A stretch of DNA of 64,000 nt from assembly GCF_002844555.1 (NCBI RefSeq), contig NZ_PJNI01000002.1, positions 1 to 64,000 of the forward strand, written 5' to 3'. Source of the stretch: Brumimicrobium salinarum. Lineage in GTDB: Bacteria; Bacteroidota; Bacteroidia; Flavobacteriales_D; Crocinitomicaceae. The stretch's first letter is position 1, and every line of letters starts with the position of its first letter. The notes beneath the pieces are model-generated. The model saw only the letters and a list, made by a program, of their open reading frames with translations. It was not told the DNA's origin and ran no database searches. Position numbers and translations under genes: made by a program. Below, piece after piece: positions 8,944 through 17,872 of this stretch.

Positions 8944-9612
8944 CTATTTGATGTCTTTTTTGGCCAAGTACCATGTTGTTTTCTCTAGCGACTCATCTTC
9001 TAATCGTTCATTTAAATCATCTAATGTGCTTGGAGCTGGAACGATAACTTTATCGCCACGTTTCCAATCTAAAGGCATTGCTACCTTATGTTTGTCTGAC
9101 ATCTGCAAAGCATCCAAAGAACGTAATATTTCATCCATATTACGACCAACATTTAAAGGATAGTACATAATTAAACGTATTTTCTTTTCGGGATCAATAA
9201 AGAACACCGCTCTAACTGCTGCTGTTTCACTTTCATTGGGTTGCAACATTCCGTAAAGTTTAGCAACATTCATGTCAATGTCTGCAATAATAGGATAGTC
9301 AAAATAAACTCCAGTTGTTTCTCGTACGTTTTGCACCCATGCTAAGTGGGAATGTAAACTGTCAATACTTAATCCTAAAAGCTCAGTATTTAAAGCGTCA
9401 AACTCTGCTTTTCTTTGTGCAAATCCACTCATTTCTGTTGTACATACAGGTGTGAAGTCGGCAGGGTGTGAAAACATAACTGTCCACTTGTCCTTTGCAA
9501 ATTCAGACATTTTTATTTTACCTTTTGTTGTTACTGCTTCAAAATCAGGAGCTGTATCACCAATTCTTGGCATGGGATAAACTTTTTCTAAATAAACTTC
9601 TTCTTTTTCCAT
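8944..9612 (-). CDS. 1-Cys peroxiredoxin (Prx6 class)
   Basis: 222 residues. The peroxidatic motif HPADFTPVCTTE places Cys57 as the active residue; it is the only cysteine in the protein, so this is a 1-Cys enzyme needing an external thiol donor. The long C-terminal arm (LDWKRGDKVIVPAPS) is characteristic of the Prx6 subfamily. It reduces hydrogen peroxide and alkyl hydroperoxides in the cytoplasm. A TATATTTG -7 element lies at 9640-9647 (minus strand), 27 nt before the ATG. It has its own terminator. Confidence 0.94.
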   Translation of the reverse strand: MEKEEVYLEKVYPMPRIGDTAPDFEAVTTKGKIKMSEFAKDKWTVMFSHPADFTPVCTTEMSGFAQRKAEFDALNTELLGLSIDSLHSHLAWVQNVRETTGVYFDYPIIADIDMNVAKLYGMLQPNESETAAVRAVFFIDPEKKIRLIMYYPLNVGRNMDEILRSLDALQMSDKHKVAMPLDWKRGDKVIVPAPSTLDDLNERLEDESLEKTTWYLAKKDIK

Positions 9613-9757
9613 TTTTCCGTATTTTTGTTATTCTTTTTTCAAATATACTGACTTAATAAGGCTTTAACTGTAACTTATGATACAGTGCTGCTGTAATAAA
9701 TATGAGATGTAGATAGGTGTTGCTTTCCTTCAAAGTTAAACGCTTTATTCACACTGT

Positions 9758-10678
9758 CTATTTCTCACTGTCCTTCCTAAACGACCAGTAAAATATTTGT
9801 GGCAAAACGGTAAGAGAAAGTACCATACAAATCAATAATCCACCTACAATCATAATAGCCAGTGGTTTTTGTATTTCCGATCCCATACTTGTGGAAAGCG
9901 CAGCAGGGAAAAGTCCCATAGAACCCATCAATGCAATCATAACAATTGGGCGGATTCTACTGTAAACACCTTCGTTGATGGCTTCTTTAAGTTTCATTTT
10001 ACGCATATTTTCTTTCATAACTGCGATTAAAATGATACTGTTAATGGTATTAACACCAAATAGAATGATAAACCCGATTCCCGCTGAAATTCCGAAAATG
10101 GTTCCTGTTATCCACAAAGAAACGAAACCGCCGATGAACGCAAATGGAATTGTACTGGCTGCAACTAAGGTGTCTTTTACACTTCCAAAGTTGAAGTAGA
10201 GTAGGAAAAGAATAAGGACTAAAACCGCAGGAACAATGACCGCTAATTGTTTTGTTGCACGTTCCTTACTCTCAAATTCTCCTGCCCAAACCATTTTGTT
10301 TTGCTTCGGCAAAGAGATGTTTTCATCAACAATGCTTTTGGCTTCGGCAATTGTAGAACCTAAATCTCGACCTTCAATGCTAAATCCAACCGCAATGTAT
10401 CGACTCCCACCTTCGCGATAAATAAAGGCTGGACCAGTAATGTATTCGATGGTTGCGATTTCTCGTAAGGGGATTTTCTTTCCTGAGGATGAAGGAATTA
10501 AAATATCACCGATCTTTTCAGCATTGTCTCTCGATTCTTTTTGGAAACGCAAACGAACATCAAACATGCGATCTTCTTCGTAGAACTTTGTGGCAGCTGT
10601 TCCCCCAATGGCCATTTCAATTACCGCTTGTGCGTGTTGTATGTCTGCCCCATAACGGGCAATTTTATGATCGTGTAA
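9758..10678 (-). pseudogene. 3' fragment of a CusA/CzcA-type RND metal efflux pump
   Basis: Encodes only the last ~305 residues of a heavy-metal RND pump that is normally about 1,040 residues. The frame is clear from LHDHKIARYGADIQ through VIEMAIGGTAATKFYE to the last membrane helices and FYWSFRKDSEK. There is no proper start: the first ATG (10615) is internal. The fragment joins directly, out of frame, to the 5' part of the adaptor gene at about 10,660-10,690. Missing are the N-terminal membrane helix, most of the porter domain and the first half of the transmembrane domain, including the usual proton-relay region. It cannot be a working pump. Confidence 0.85.
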
Positions 10679-11100
10679 TTGTATTTTTCTACTGAATTAA
10701 AATCGTGCTGTGCAACAGTTAGCTTTGAAGCGAGAATCTTTTGTTGTGCTTTCCATTCTGTAAGTTCTGTACTTTTTACTTTGGCTAAAACCTGCCCTTT
10801 TTTTACATAATCGCCAAGGGAGAAATTCGTGTTTACAATAATTCCATCTACTAAATTGCTGAAGTGAATGACTTTATCAGGATTCGTTTCGACACTACCC
10901 GAAAGTGCAAATTCATTGACCATTAACTGTCTTTTTGTATGTTCAGTTTTGATGTTTGCTTTGAAGCTTTCTTCTAAACAATATGTTTTCTTTTGCGGAA
11001 TTTCAGACGCTACTTCTTTCTTTTCAGAACAGGAAGTAAAAACTAGCGTAACGACTGCAAAGCTTAGGGTGAATCGTAAAATTTTATTTAATATGGTCAT
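10621..11100 (-). pseudogene. 5' fragment of the RND periplasmic adaptor (CusB-like)
   Basis: 159 residues, of which about 140 are adaptor. The N-terminus is a lipoprotein signal (FTSCSEKK, Cys24), followed by the barrel-sandwich region (LSGSVETNPDKVIHFSNLVDGII, GDYVKKGQVLAKV) and the start of the helical hairpin (LTVAQHDFNSVEKYN). The family is about 380-400 residues. After KYN the frame reads into cusA sequence in the wrong phase and stops. It keeps its start and is downstream of the intact outer-membrane gene, so it may still be transcribed, but adaptor function is lost. Confidence 0.85.
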
Positions 11101-11195
11101 ATTTCTTTAATTAATGTGTCTAACACGTTTAAATATTTCTAGTACTTTATTTTAAGAATTATCCGTTTTTTACTCATTTCAAACGAACGAGCAGG

Positions 11196-12500
11196 TTATT
11201 TTATAACATCTTTTCCTACTGCATAATTCAGTTCTTCTGCTTTATTCATTAATTCTATTTCGGATTGAAGAATGATATTTTTGTTTTCTAAGTAAGCTTC
11301 CAAAAAATCCAAATATTGAATAATCCCCATGTTTTTATTCTTGAAATTTTCAGTGTAAGCAGTTAAGACTTGATCGAGTTCTTCAGTGTAATTTTCCTCT
11401 ATAGCTTCAGAAAATTGTAGGGCTTTTCGAAGTTGAAACACCGCCAGGGTAATTTCTTTTTCAATAGCAGAAGTGGTAAACTCTTCTTCTAATTCGGCTT
11501 GTTTTATAGCCAATTCTGCTTTGCGAATATTTCCTTTGTTTCTATTGAAAATAGGCAGGTCCAAAGCGACTCCAAAGCCCACAAAATCTGTATAAATGGC
11601 ATCACCACGATTGTATTCACCAATCAATGAAAGATTGGGAATACGTTCTGCTTTTTCAACCTTTAATAAGTGTTGCGCATATTCTTGCTGAAGTTTAGAG
11701 ATCTGATATTCTGGCCGATTTGTTCTTGCGGTATCTATAAGGGCAGCTATGTTTAACATTTCCAGATTTGAAAAATCAGCTGCTAAGTTCTCTTGCTTAA
11801 GTTGAAAAATCGTGTTGCTAGGCAAATGCATTAGCTGTTTGAGCTGAAAGGATGTTGTTTCTATTTCGTTTTCAAGTTCTCTAAGGTCATTGAGGATTTC
11901 CAAATTCATTGCTTTCAAGCGGAAAAATTCACCTTTGTTGAGAAAACCTGCGTCTACTTGGTTTCTGTATGCATCGGTTAACTGTTGAATTGACTCCAAT
12001 TGTTTTGAATAAACAGAGTGGTAGTTTTGCAGATAATTCATTTCATTTAAAAGCATACGAAATTCAATTTTTAAATTCCGCAATACATTTTCAAAGTAAC
12101 GTTTTGATTGTTCGATATTGACTTTCTCTAAAGCCATTAATTTCTTTCTTTTCCCTGCAGTAATGATCAATTGTTCTATAGAAATTCCAAATTGTTGATT
12201 GCGACCAAAATCTCCACTTAATGGTGGAACCAATTCCTGCCCTTGAATTTTAGATTTTGGTTTCCACAAATTCACTTGGTCTATGGTTAAGGTAGGGTTG
12301 GGCCAAACTTTAGCTTGAATAAGTTCTGCTTCAGCTTTAGAAATAGCTAAATGTTCCACAAGTAAGCTTAAGTTGTTTTGGAGAAAAAGGGTTTCTGCTT
12401 CTTTTTTGTTGAGGGATAAGGTATCTTGCGCATAAATTCCACGAGAGAATATGCCAAGAAATATCAGCAAGCTTATTTGAGTAATTATCCTATGAACCAT
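11196..12500 (-). CDS. TolC family outer-membrane efflux protein (CusC/CzcC-like)
   Basis: 434 residues, full length. A signal peptide ends near IYAQ. Two repeats of outer-membrane factor helices follow, with the typical IEQLIITAGKRKK and VALDLPIFNRNKGNIRKAE segments. In a working system it forms the exit duct for an RND metal pump, and it is the first gene of this cluster (minus strand: tolC, adaptor, pump). Because the adaptor and pump next to it are broken, the gene is either recently orphaned or serves another RND system. The reading frame itself shows no decay. Confidence 0.9.
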   Translation of the reverse strand: MVHRIITQISLLIFLGIFSRGIYAQDTLSLNKKEAETLFLQNNLSLLVEHLAISKAEAELIQAKVWPNPTLTIDQVNLWKPKSKIQGQELVPPLSGDFGRNQQFGISIEQLIITAGKRKKLMALEKVNIEQSKRYFENVLRNLKIEFRMLLNEMNYLQNYHSVYSKQLESIQQLTDAYRNQVDAGFLNKGEFFRLKAMNLEILNDLRELENEIETTSFQLKQLMHLPSNTIFQLKQENLAADFSNLEMLNIAALIDTARTNRPEYQISKLQQEYAQHLLKVEKAERIPNLSLIGEYNRGDAIYTDFVGFGVALDLPIFNRNKGNIRKAELAIKQAELEEEFTTSAIEKEITLAVFQLRKALQFSEAIEENYTEELDQVLTAYTENFKNKNMGIIQYLDFLEAYLENKNIILQSEIELMNKAEELNYAVGKDVIK

Positions 12501-12620
12501 CAGTTATTTTTTGATGGTGTAAACATCTTTAGAACAACCTTAAAAAGACCTTAAAATGGATAAAAATTAGCTTAAAATAGGAAGGAGGCAACGGAAAATT
12601 GAATTTTTATAGTTGGTGTT

Positions 12621-13469
12621 TTAATGGATTTTTTCCACAAATCTACTGCTTATCCAGCCTAAGAAATTGGATTCTAATTTATTATTGTCACCAGTCATAT
12701 ACAAGCTCCAATTTGGTTTTTTATTGTTTTTCATGATGACAAACCACCAAATACGTCCAGTTTCGTCTGTTTCTTCTGCAATAGCTATACCTTCTGACCC
12801 TTTTGGATACTCAGCAAACTGATTTCCTTTTTGTTGATAACCAATAGTCATGCTGTCGTTGATGGCTGGAGTTATTCTTAAGAAATACTTTTCGTTTATC
12901 GTTTTAAATGCGACAGGCTTTTCAAATGTTTTTTTGGGAAGCTTTAGTCCAATATGAAATGAATGTTTTGCTTGCAGCTCATACTTAAAGCTCGTTCTTA
13001 GCGATAATGGAGTATATTTTTCAATATGATTGACAGTACCAGCACAACACGCGTAGTTGTTTATGGTGAAGGATAGTGGAGTGAAACCATCAAACTTAGA
13101 AAGCTCAATGAACTCGCCAAATAATCCAATCACTTGTGCGTAAGTTCCATTGGTATTTCCTTTCATAAAGATGATGCGATTGCTTTCAGTTCCTACAAAA
13201 CCATTATAAATTAAATCGAAAATGCCATCGCAGTTAAAGTCTGTAACATGAAGCCTATTTAAAAGTGACGTATCGCCGTCTTTATATGAATTATAAACCC
13301 AATGAAATTCATCTTTGTCTTTCAAAAGTTCTAATATTTTAGTCTTTTCAGTTTTTGAAGTTGGAATAATCCATTCATTCAAATCTACCTCTTTATCAAA
13401 TCTCCTGGGCAGTTGACCAAAAACAGAAAGAGTTAGGAGTAGAGCGATTAATAGTATTGGAATTTTCAT
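12621..13469 (-). CDS. Secreted protein of unknown function with FG-GAP-like and SH3-like segments
   Basis: 282 residues, not recognised as a named family. A signal peptide ends near LSVFGQ. VTDFNCDGIFDLIYNG resembles an FG-GAP/calcium-binding repeat, as in VCBS proteins. The C-terminus (GRIWWFVIM, FLGWISSRFVEKI) has the shape of a bacterial SH3 domain, suggesting wall binding. A pair of adjacent cysteines (NYACCAG) sits in the middle. It is probably periplasmic or surface exposed; no function can be assigned. Confidence 0.65.
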   Translation of the reverse strand: MKIPILLIALLLTLSVFGQLPRRFDKEVDLNEWIIPTSKTEKTKILELLKDKDEFHWVYNSYKDGDTSLLNRLHVTDFNCDGIFDLIYNGFVGTESNRIIFMKGNTNGTYAQVIGLFGEFIELSKFDGFTPLSFTINNYACCAGTVNHIEKYTPLSLRTSFKYELQAKHSFHIGLKLPKKTFEKPVAFKTINEKYFLRITPAINDSMTIGYQQKGNQFAEYPKGSEGIAIAEETDETGRIWWFVIMKNNKKPNWSLYMTGDNNKLESNFLGWISSRFVEKIH

Positions 13470-13522
13470 TGCTGTATTGTTTTAGAAGTCTGTTATTTTG
13501 CCATTTATTATAATTCAATATT

Positions 13523-13864
13523 TTATACCAAACTTTCATTAAAAATTATTTCAAATACATTTTCATTGTTTTGTCTGGTATAGTTAATTTTAGCTTCGTG
13601 AATGTCATTGTTGATTATTATATTTTCCAACAAGTCATCTTTCATAACAATATAAGATTTTAAGATACCATTTTCATAATAGCTTTTAAAATGATAAAAC
13701 TTACCAGAGAAACTTTGATATGCGGTGGTATGAGACTTTAATTTTCTATCCTCTTCTGAATCACTATTGTCCCAATATTCTTTTTCATTGAGAATACGAA
13801 TTCCTTTATGCTCACCACAGGCTAGGAGAGAAATAGACAATAGCATATAAATTAAAAACTTCAT
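13523..13864 (-). CDS. Small hypothetical lipoprotein
   Basis: 113 residues. Signal ending SLLACGEHKG, a lipobox with Cys16. The remainder is charged and beta-rich (YENGILKSYIVMKDD) with no family I recognise; the GILKS phrase recalls MORN/toxin-antitoxin-like repeats, but one copy is too little to claim. It follows the SH3-like secreted gene on the same strand. Confidence 0.55.
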   Translation of the reverse strand: MKFLIYMLLSISLLACGEHKGIRILNEKEYWDNSDSEEDRKLKSHTTAYQSFSGKFYHFKSYYENGILKSYIVMKDDLLENIIINNDIHEAKINYTRQNNENVFEIIFNESLV

Positions 13865-13998
13865 GTAGGCGTGTTTTATAAAGACACTTTAAAATTACAT
13901 AATTATTTTAATGTATACTTGGGTTTTTGTTCAATCAATTTATAACAGTTAAGTTTTAAACCAGTGTTTTATATGGTCTGTGGGAATAATCGAGTAAA

Positions 13999-14412
13999 TT
14001 AATTCGTTTTAACATTTCCGTCAGAAGCTATTTCTAAATCAACATTAGCGTCAACATATAAATGACCTTTATTTTTTTTGTTATTTGATTTAAAAGTAAC
14101 TTCATAAGTTCCGTGATCCAAATTCCCTAAATTAATCTTACAAATGGCTGGAGAAATAACAGTGAGTCCTGCATCTGGAACTTTAATGTTTTTAAAATGA
14201 ATATAAATTTTATTCTTTCTTAATTTCTCACAATAAATAATTTCATAACCTGTAGTTCCATACATTTTTTCGGAAGACACATTAAATATTATATTTTCAT
14301 TTGAAACTTCTGTTTGGACAATTAAATCAGAAATAATTTCTTGCTTGTTTTCGTCTTTCCTGCAAGAATAACTCGCTAAAATTATAAATAAAAATAGTAG
14401 TATGTTTTTCAT
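13999..14412 (-). CDS. Small hypothetical lipoprotein
   Basis: 137 residues. Signal and lipobox ASYSCRKDE (Cys17). The body looks like a single immunoglobulin-like beta-sandwich (GTYEVTFKSNNKKNKGHLYVD). No recognised family. It lies in a group of three short secreted-protein genes between the efflux cluster and dnaA. Confidence 0.55.
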   Translation of the reverse strand: MKNILLFLFIILASYSCRKDENKQEIISDLIVQTEVSNENIIFNVSSEKMYGTTGYEIIYCEKLRKNKIYIHFKNIKVPDAGLTVISPAICKINLGNLDHGTYEVTFKSNNKKNKGHLYVDANVDLEIASDGNVKTN

Positions 14413-14618
14413 TTTTAGATTGTTTTGAATGTTATCTTTTGTTGGTTAAACGTTGTTTATAATCTAAAATTGTTTAAACACAATAAAGTTTTTAGGATTA
14501 GCCTCACAAATCGAAATGTTTTTTTAAGGTCATCACGGTTTAGCTTCACAAGTTAATGTGAACTTTTTCATCTCCAAAAGCCCTGTTTTGACTTAATCAC
14601 GCGCTGACTCAAAATACA
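14413..14618. other. Intergenic gap
   Basis: AT-rich sequence between the small lipoprotein gene and the dnaA terminator. No gene and no cluster of DnaA boxes was seen. Confidence 0.4.
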
Positions 14619-14646
14619 AAAGCACAAAAATCAAATTTTGTGCTTT
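14619..14646 (-). terminator. Terminator downstream of dnaA
   Basis: 11-bp stem AAAGCACAAAA / TTTTGTGCTTT with a 6-nt loop, about 70 bp past the dnaA stop codon, followed on the minus strand by a T-rich tract. Confidence 0.65.
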
Positions 14647-14718
14647 CAAAAGACTTGTTTTGCAACTAAAACAATCTACAAAATCCTATTTCGTAGAATA
14701 TTCGATAGTTATTTTAGT

Positions 14719-16149
14719 TTATTGAATTGCTAATTTCTTTTCTAAATCAGTAAGATAAGATTTGAATCGTTTATCAGTTTCAGATAAATTGGTTACCGTT
14801 CTACATGCATGCAATACAGTCGCGTGATCTTTACCACCACAATGTGCACCAATATTAGCAAGCGAAGATTTAGTCATCTTTTTAGAGAAGAACATGGCAA
14901 TCTGGCGTGCTTGTACAATTTCTCGTTTTCTTGTTTTAGATTTTAGAATCTCTATTTCTATATCAAAGTAATCACAGACCACTTTTTGAATATATTCAAT
15001 AGAAACTTCTTTGGCTGTATTTTTAACAAACTTGTCAATCATTTGCTTCGCCAAATCTAATGTTATTGCTTTCTTATTTAAGGAAGCTTGCGCAATTAGA
15101 GAGTTTAAAGCACCTTCAATTTCTCGAACGTTACTATTAATACTGTAAGCTAAATATTCAACTACTTCACGAGATAATTCAATTCCATTACCATACATTT
15201 TCTTTTCCAATATGGCAATTCTTGTTTCAAGTTCAGGCGCTTGTAAATCTGCTGAAAGTCCCCATTTCATTCTACTCAAAAGTCGTTGTTCAATTCCGTG
15301 AATGTCAACAGGTGCTTTATCAGCTGTTAAAATAATTTGTTTCCCGTTTTGATGTAAATGGTTGAAAATATGGAAGAAAACATCTTGAGATTTTTCTTTT
15401 CCTGAGAAAAACTGAACATCGTCAATGATAAGTACGTCCATCATTTGATAGAAATGAACAAAATCATTTGATGTATTATTTCCGATAGCATCGATAAATT
15501 GATGCACGAATTTTTCTGAACTTACATATAGAACTGTTTTATTTGGAAAGTTATTTTTGATTTCTATTCCAATAGCATTGGCTAAATGTGTTTTACCTAA
15601 TCCAACTCCGCCATAAATAAGTAATGGATTAAAGGCGGTTCCTCCTGGGTTTTTAGCAACAGCATATCCTGCAGAACGTGCTAGTCTGTTACAATCTCCT
15701 TCTACAAAGTTTTCAAAAGAGTAGGAGGGATTAAGATTAGAATTAACATCAATCTTCTTTAAGCCTGGAATTACAAAAGGGTTACGGATGTGATCTTCTC
15801 CAACCATTAAAGGTACTGAAACAGGTTTGTTTTTTAGAGAACTGTTCCCTGAAGTAGGCATTTTCACTGTGTATGGAGTGGAATTAGGTGTATTTCTTTC
15901 CATTACAATGCTGTATTCTAATCTTCCATCAGGACCAAGTTCTTTTTTAATAACTTTCTTCAATAATCCCACGTAATGTTCTTCTAACCATTCGTAGAAA
16001 AAGTGTGAAGGAACTTGGATGTTTAAAACATCTCCATCTAACTTCACGGGTACAATCGGTGAAAACCAAGTTTTAAAAGCTTGCAATGGAATATTATCCT
16101 TGATAACTTTCAGGCAAGCTTCCCATTTTTGTTCATGCAACTGGCTCAT
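14719..16149 (-). CDS. dnaA: Chromosomal replication initiator DnaA
   Basis: 476 residues. Domain I at the N-terminus (WEACLKVIKDNIPLQAFKTWF), a linker, then the AAA+ domain with Walker A GGVGLGKTH at 180-188, Walker B VLIIDDVQF near 239-247 and the sensor segments. It ends in the DNA-binding domain IV with GGKDHATVLHAC. It binds DnaA boxes and opens the origin. A TAAATTTG -7 element sits at 16175-16182 (minus strand), about 25 nt before the ATG. The next gene upstream is divergent. Confidence 0.98.
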   Translation of the reverse strand: MSQLHEQKWEACLKVIKDNIPLQAFKTWFSPIVPVKLDGDVLNIQVPSHFFYEWLEEHYVGLLKKVIKKELGPDGRLEYSIVMERNTPNSTPYTVKMPTSGNSSLKNKPVSVPLMVGEDHIRNPFVIPGLKKIDVNSNLNPSYSFENFVEGDCNRLARSAGYAVAKNPGGTAFNPLLIYGGVGLGKTHLANAIGIEIKNNFPNKTVLYVSSEKFVHQFIDAIGNNTSNDFVHFYQMMDVLIIDDVQFFSGKEKSQDVFFHIFNHLHQNGKQIILTADKAPVDIHGIEQRLLSRMKWGLSADLQAPELETRIAILEKKMYGNGIELSREVVEYLAYSINSNVREIEGALNSLIAQASLNKKAITLDLAKQMIDKFVKNTAKEVSIEYIQKVVCDYFDIEIEILKSKTRKREIVQARQIAMFFSKKMTKSSLANIGAHCGGKDHATVLHACRTVTNLSETDKRFKSYLTDLEKKLAIQ

Positions 16150-16451
16150 TTATTTCTTTTAAAGGTGTTTATAGCAAATTTATAGCGTCATGAATAAATA
16201 ATTTCATTTCATAACAGGAGCAAATATTTGGATAAAAAAGTTAAAAAAAAATGAAATACCTATTGACTTTTACCTTTTTTTTACTCCTGTAATTATTTGA
16301 AAAATATCTGTCATTTATTATCGTTCGTCATAAAATTATATTATTTTAATCGAAAAAATTCAACAAAAAAGTAAGATTCAAAATCTTTCAATATTGTCTT
16401 CGAATATACATATCTTTTTTCTATTATTCACTTTAAATTGTTAAAAACTTT
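16150..16451. other. Divergent intergenic region upstream of dnaA
   Basis: 302 bases, very AT-rich, with homopolymer runs (A9 near 16250) and at least one promoter-like -7 element for dnaA. I looked for DnaA boxes (TTATNCACA and its complement) and found no cluster, so I do not call an origin here. Confidence 0.5.
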
Positions 16452-16883
16452 ATGGAAAATAATATCCAGCCAATATACGCACATTCTACCCTAATTCGAG
16501 TGCGATATGGTGAAACCGATCAAATGGGCTATTGCTACTATGGTAATTATGCACAGTACTTTGAAGTCGGTAGAGTAGAGGCTTTGAGAGCGTTAGGTAT
16601 GTCATATAAGAAGCTTGAAGACCTTGGTTATATGTTGCCAGTTGCTGATTTTTCTGTACAATATAAAGCACCTGCTTTTTATGATGATGAGCTGAAAGTA
16701 GTGACCAAAATTGTTCAATTAAAAGGTGTGCGACTTTATTTTGATTATTCTATTTTTAACAGCAAAAATCAACTCATTTCAACGGCAAAAACTACTCTTG
16801 TTTTTGTAAGCAAAGAGAACAGAAGACCTGTAACGCCTCCAGTTGAATTCAGTAAAATATTTAATGAACAAGCACAAGAATAA
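16452..16883 (+). CDS. Acyl-CoA thioesterase, YbgC/4HBT family
   Basis: 143 residues, a single hot-dog domain. The motif RVRYGETDQMGYCYYGNYAQYFE carries the catalytic Asp (D23) of the 4-hydroxybenzoyl-CoA thioesterase class. It hydrolyses acyl-CoA thioesters in the cytoplasm; the physiological substrate is not visible. Its stop codon overlaps the start of the next gene by one base (TAATG), so the two are translationally coupled. Confidence 0.9.
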   Translation: MENNIQPIYAHSTLIRVRYGETDQMGYCYYGNYAQYFEVGRVEALRALGMSYKKLEDLGYMLPVADFSVQYKAPAFYDDELKVVTKIVQLKGVRLYFDYSIFNSKNQLISTAKTTLVFVSKENRRPVTPPVEFSKIFNEQAQE

Positions 16884-17845
16884 TGGAAAAACAATCTTCA
16901 TATTTTCATTTTAATAAACTAGATACAAAATCAATTGAAAATCTAATTTCTAAACGTAAAGGTGAAACAAAAATAGGTGAATGTTTGGGGAACGCCTCAA
17001 CAGCTAAATATGTCATTATTGGTGTCGAAGAGTCTATTGGTCCAAGAGCAAACCTTGGCAAAAAAGGTGCTGAAAATGGTTTTAAAGCGTTTTTACACAG
17101 TTTTTTAAATATGCAATCGAATGAAACGCTGACGGGTAAATCTGTCCATGTGTTGGGTAGTGTTTCAGTAATTTCTGATGAGCCTGATGACTTGAGAAGC
17201 CTTGTGACGAAGCTTGATGCTTTTTTATTGGCTGTTTTAAAAAATAACTTAAAAGATTTTCAAATACCTATTGTAATTGGAGGTGGACACAACAATGCTT
17301 TTCCATTGATTCAATTCTCTTCAATGCGTTTCAATACTCCTTTGGATGTTGTTAACCTTGATGCACATGCAGATTATCGACTATTAGAAGGGAGGCATTC
17401 TGGAAATGGTTTTTCTTATGCTTTTCAACATGAATATTTAGCTAAGTATTTTGTTTTGGGTTTACATAAAAGGTACAATAGCCAACAAATATTGGATGAT
17501 TTAAAAAAGGATCATCATTTCTTTACCTATCATGAGGATTACGTCATGAATAAACGATCGTTTGCATCTGATTTACTGAATATTAAAAAGGAATTAAATA
17601 AGGGCAATAGGCCTGTTGGCATAGAGCTTGACTTAGATGCGATTGCTGAAATGCCAAGTAGTGCATTCACACCAATCGGATGGTCAATAGAAGATGCACG
17701 AAGATACATAACCGCTATGAGTGCAGTGAACAAAATAGCTTATCTTCATTTGCCTGAAGGTGCACCGATGAGTGAAAAAGAACAAATAATTGTGGGGAAG
17801 ACACTCGCTTACTTGGTTTGTGATTTTTTATACAATTGTAATTAA
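16883..17845 (+). CDS. Arginase/formimidoylglutamase family hydrolase
   Basis: 320 residues. Arginase-fold metal ligands are present: GGGHN at 133-137, DAHAD at 160-164 and ELDLD near 254-258, which together bind the two Mn2+ ions. Similar Bacteroidota proteins are annotated as formimidoylglutamase (HutG, histidine breakdown), but no other hut gene is in the window, so the substrate (formimidoylglutamate, arginine or agmatine) is uncertain. It is coupled to the thioesterase gene upstream. Confidence 0.85.
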   Translation: MEKQSSYFHFNKLDTKSIENLISKRKGETKIGECLGNASTAKYVIIGVEESIGPRANLGKKGAENGFKAFLHSFLNMQSNETLTGKSVHVLGSVSVISDEPDDLRSLVTKLDAFLLAVLKNNLKDFQIPIVIGGGHNNAFPLIQFSSMRFNTPLDVVNLDAHADYRLLEGRHSGNGFSYAFQHEYLAKYFVLGLHKRYNSQQILDDLKKDHHFFTYHEDYVMNKRSFASDLLNIKKELNKGNRPVGIELDLDAIAEMPSSAFTPIGWSIEDARRYITAMSAVNKIAYLHLPEGAPMSEKEQIIVGKTLAYLVCDFLYNCN

Positions 17846-17872
17846 TGTCATTCGTTTTACTATCTTTAATGT

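Noticed and set aside
12621-14412. Three small secreted-protein genes as a toxin/immunity or effector island
   Set aside because: No toxin domain, no immunity-like pairing and no change in base composition could be seen; they are ordinary short lipoproteins or secreted proteins.
16150-16451. Possible replication origin beside dnaA
   Set aside because: AT-rich, but no cluster of DnaA boxes is visible, and in Bacteroidota the origin is often not next to dnaA.
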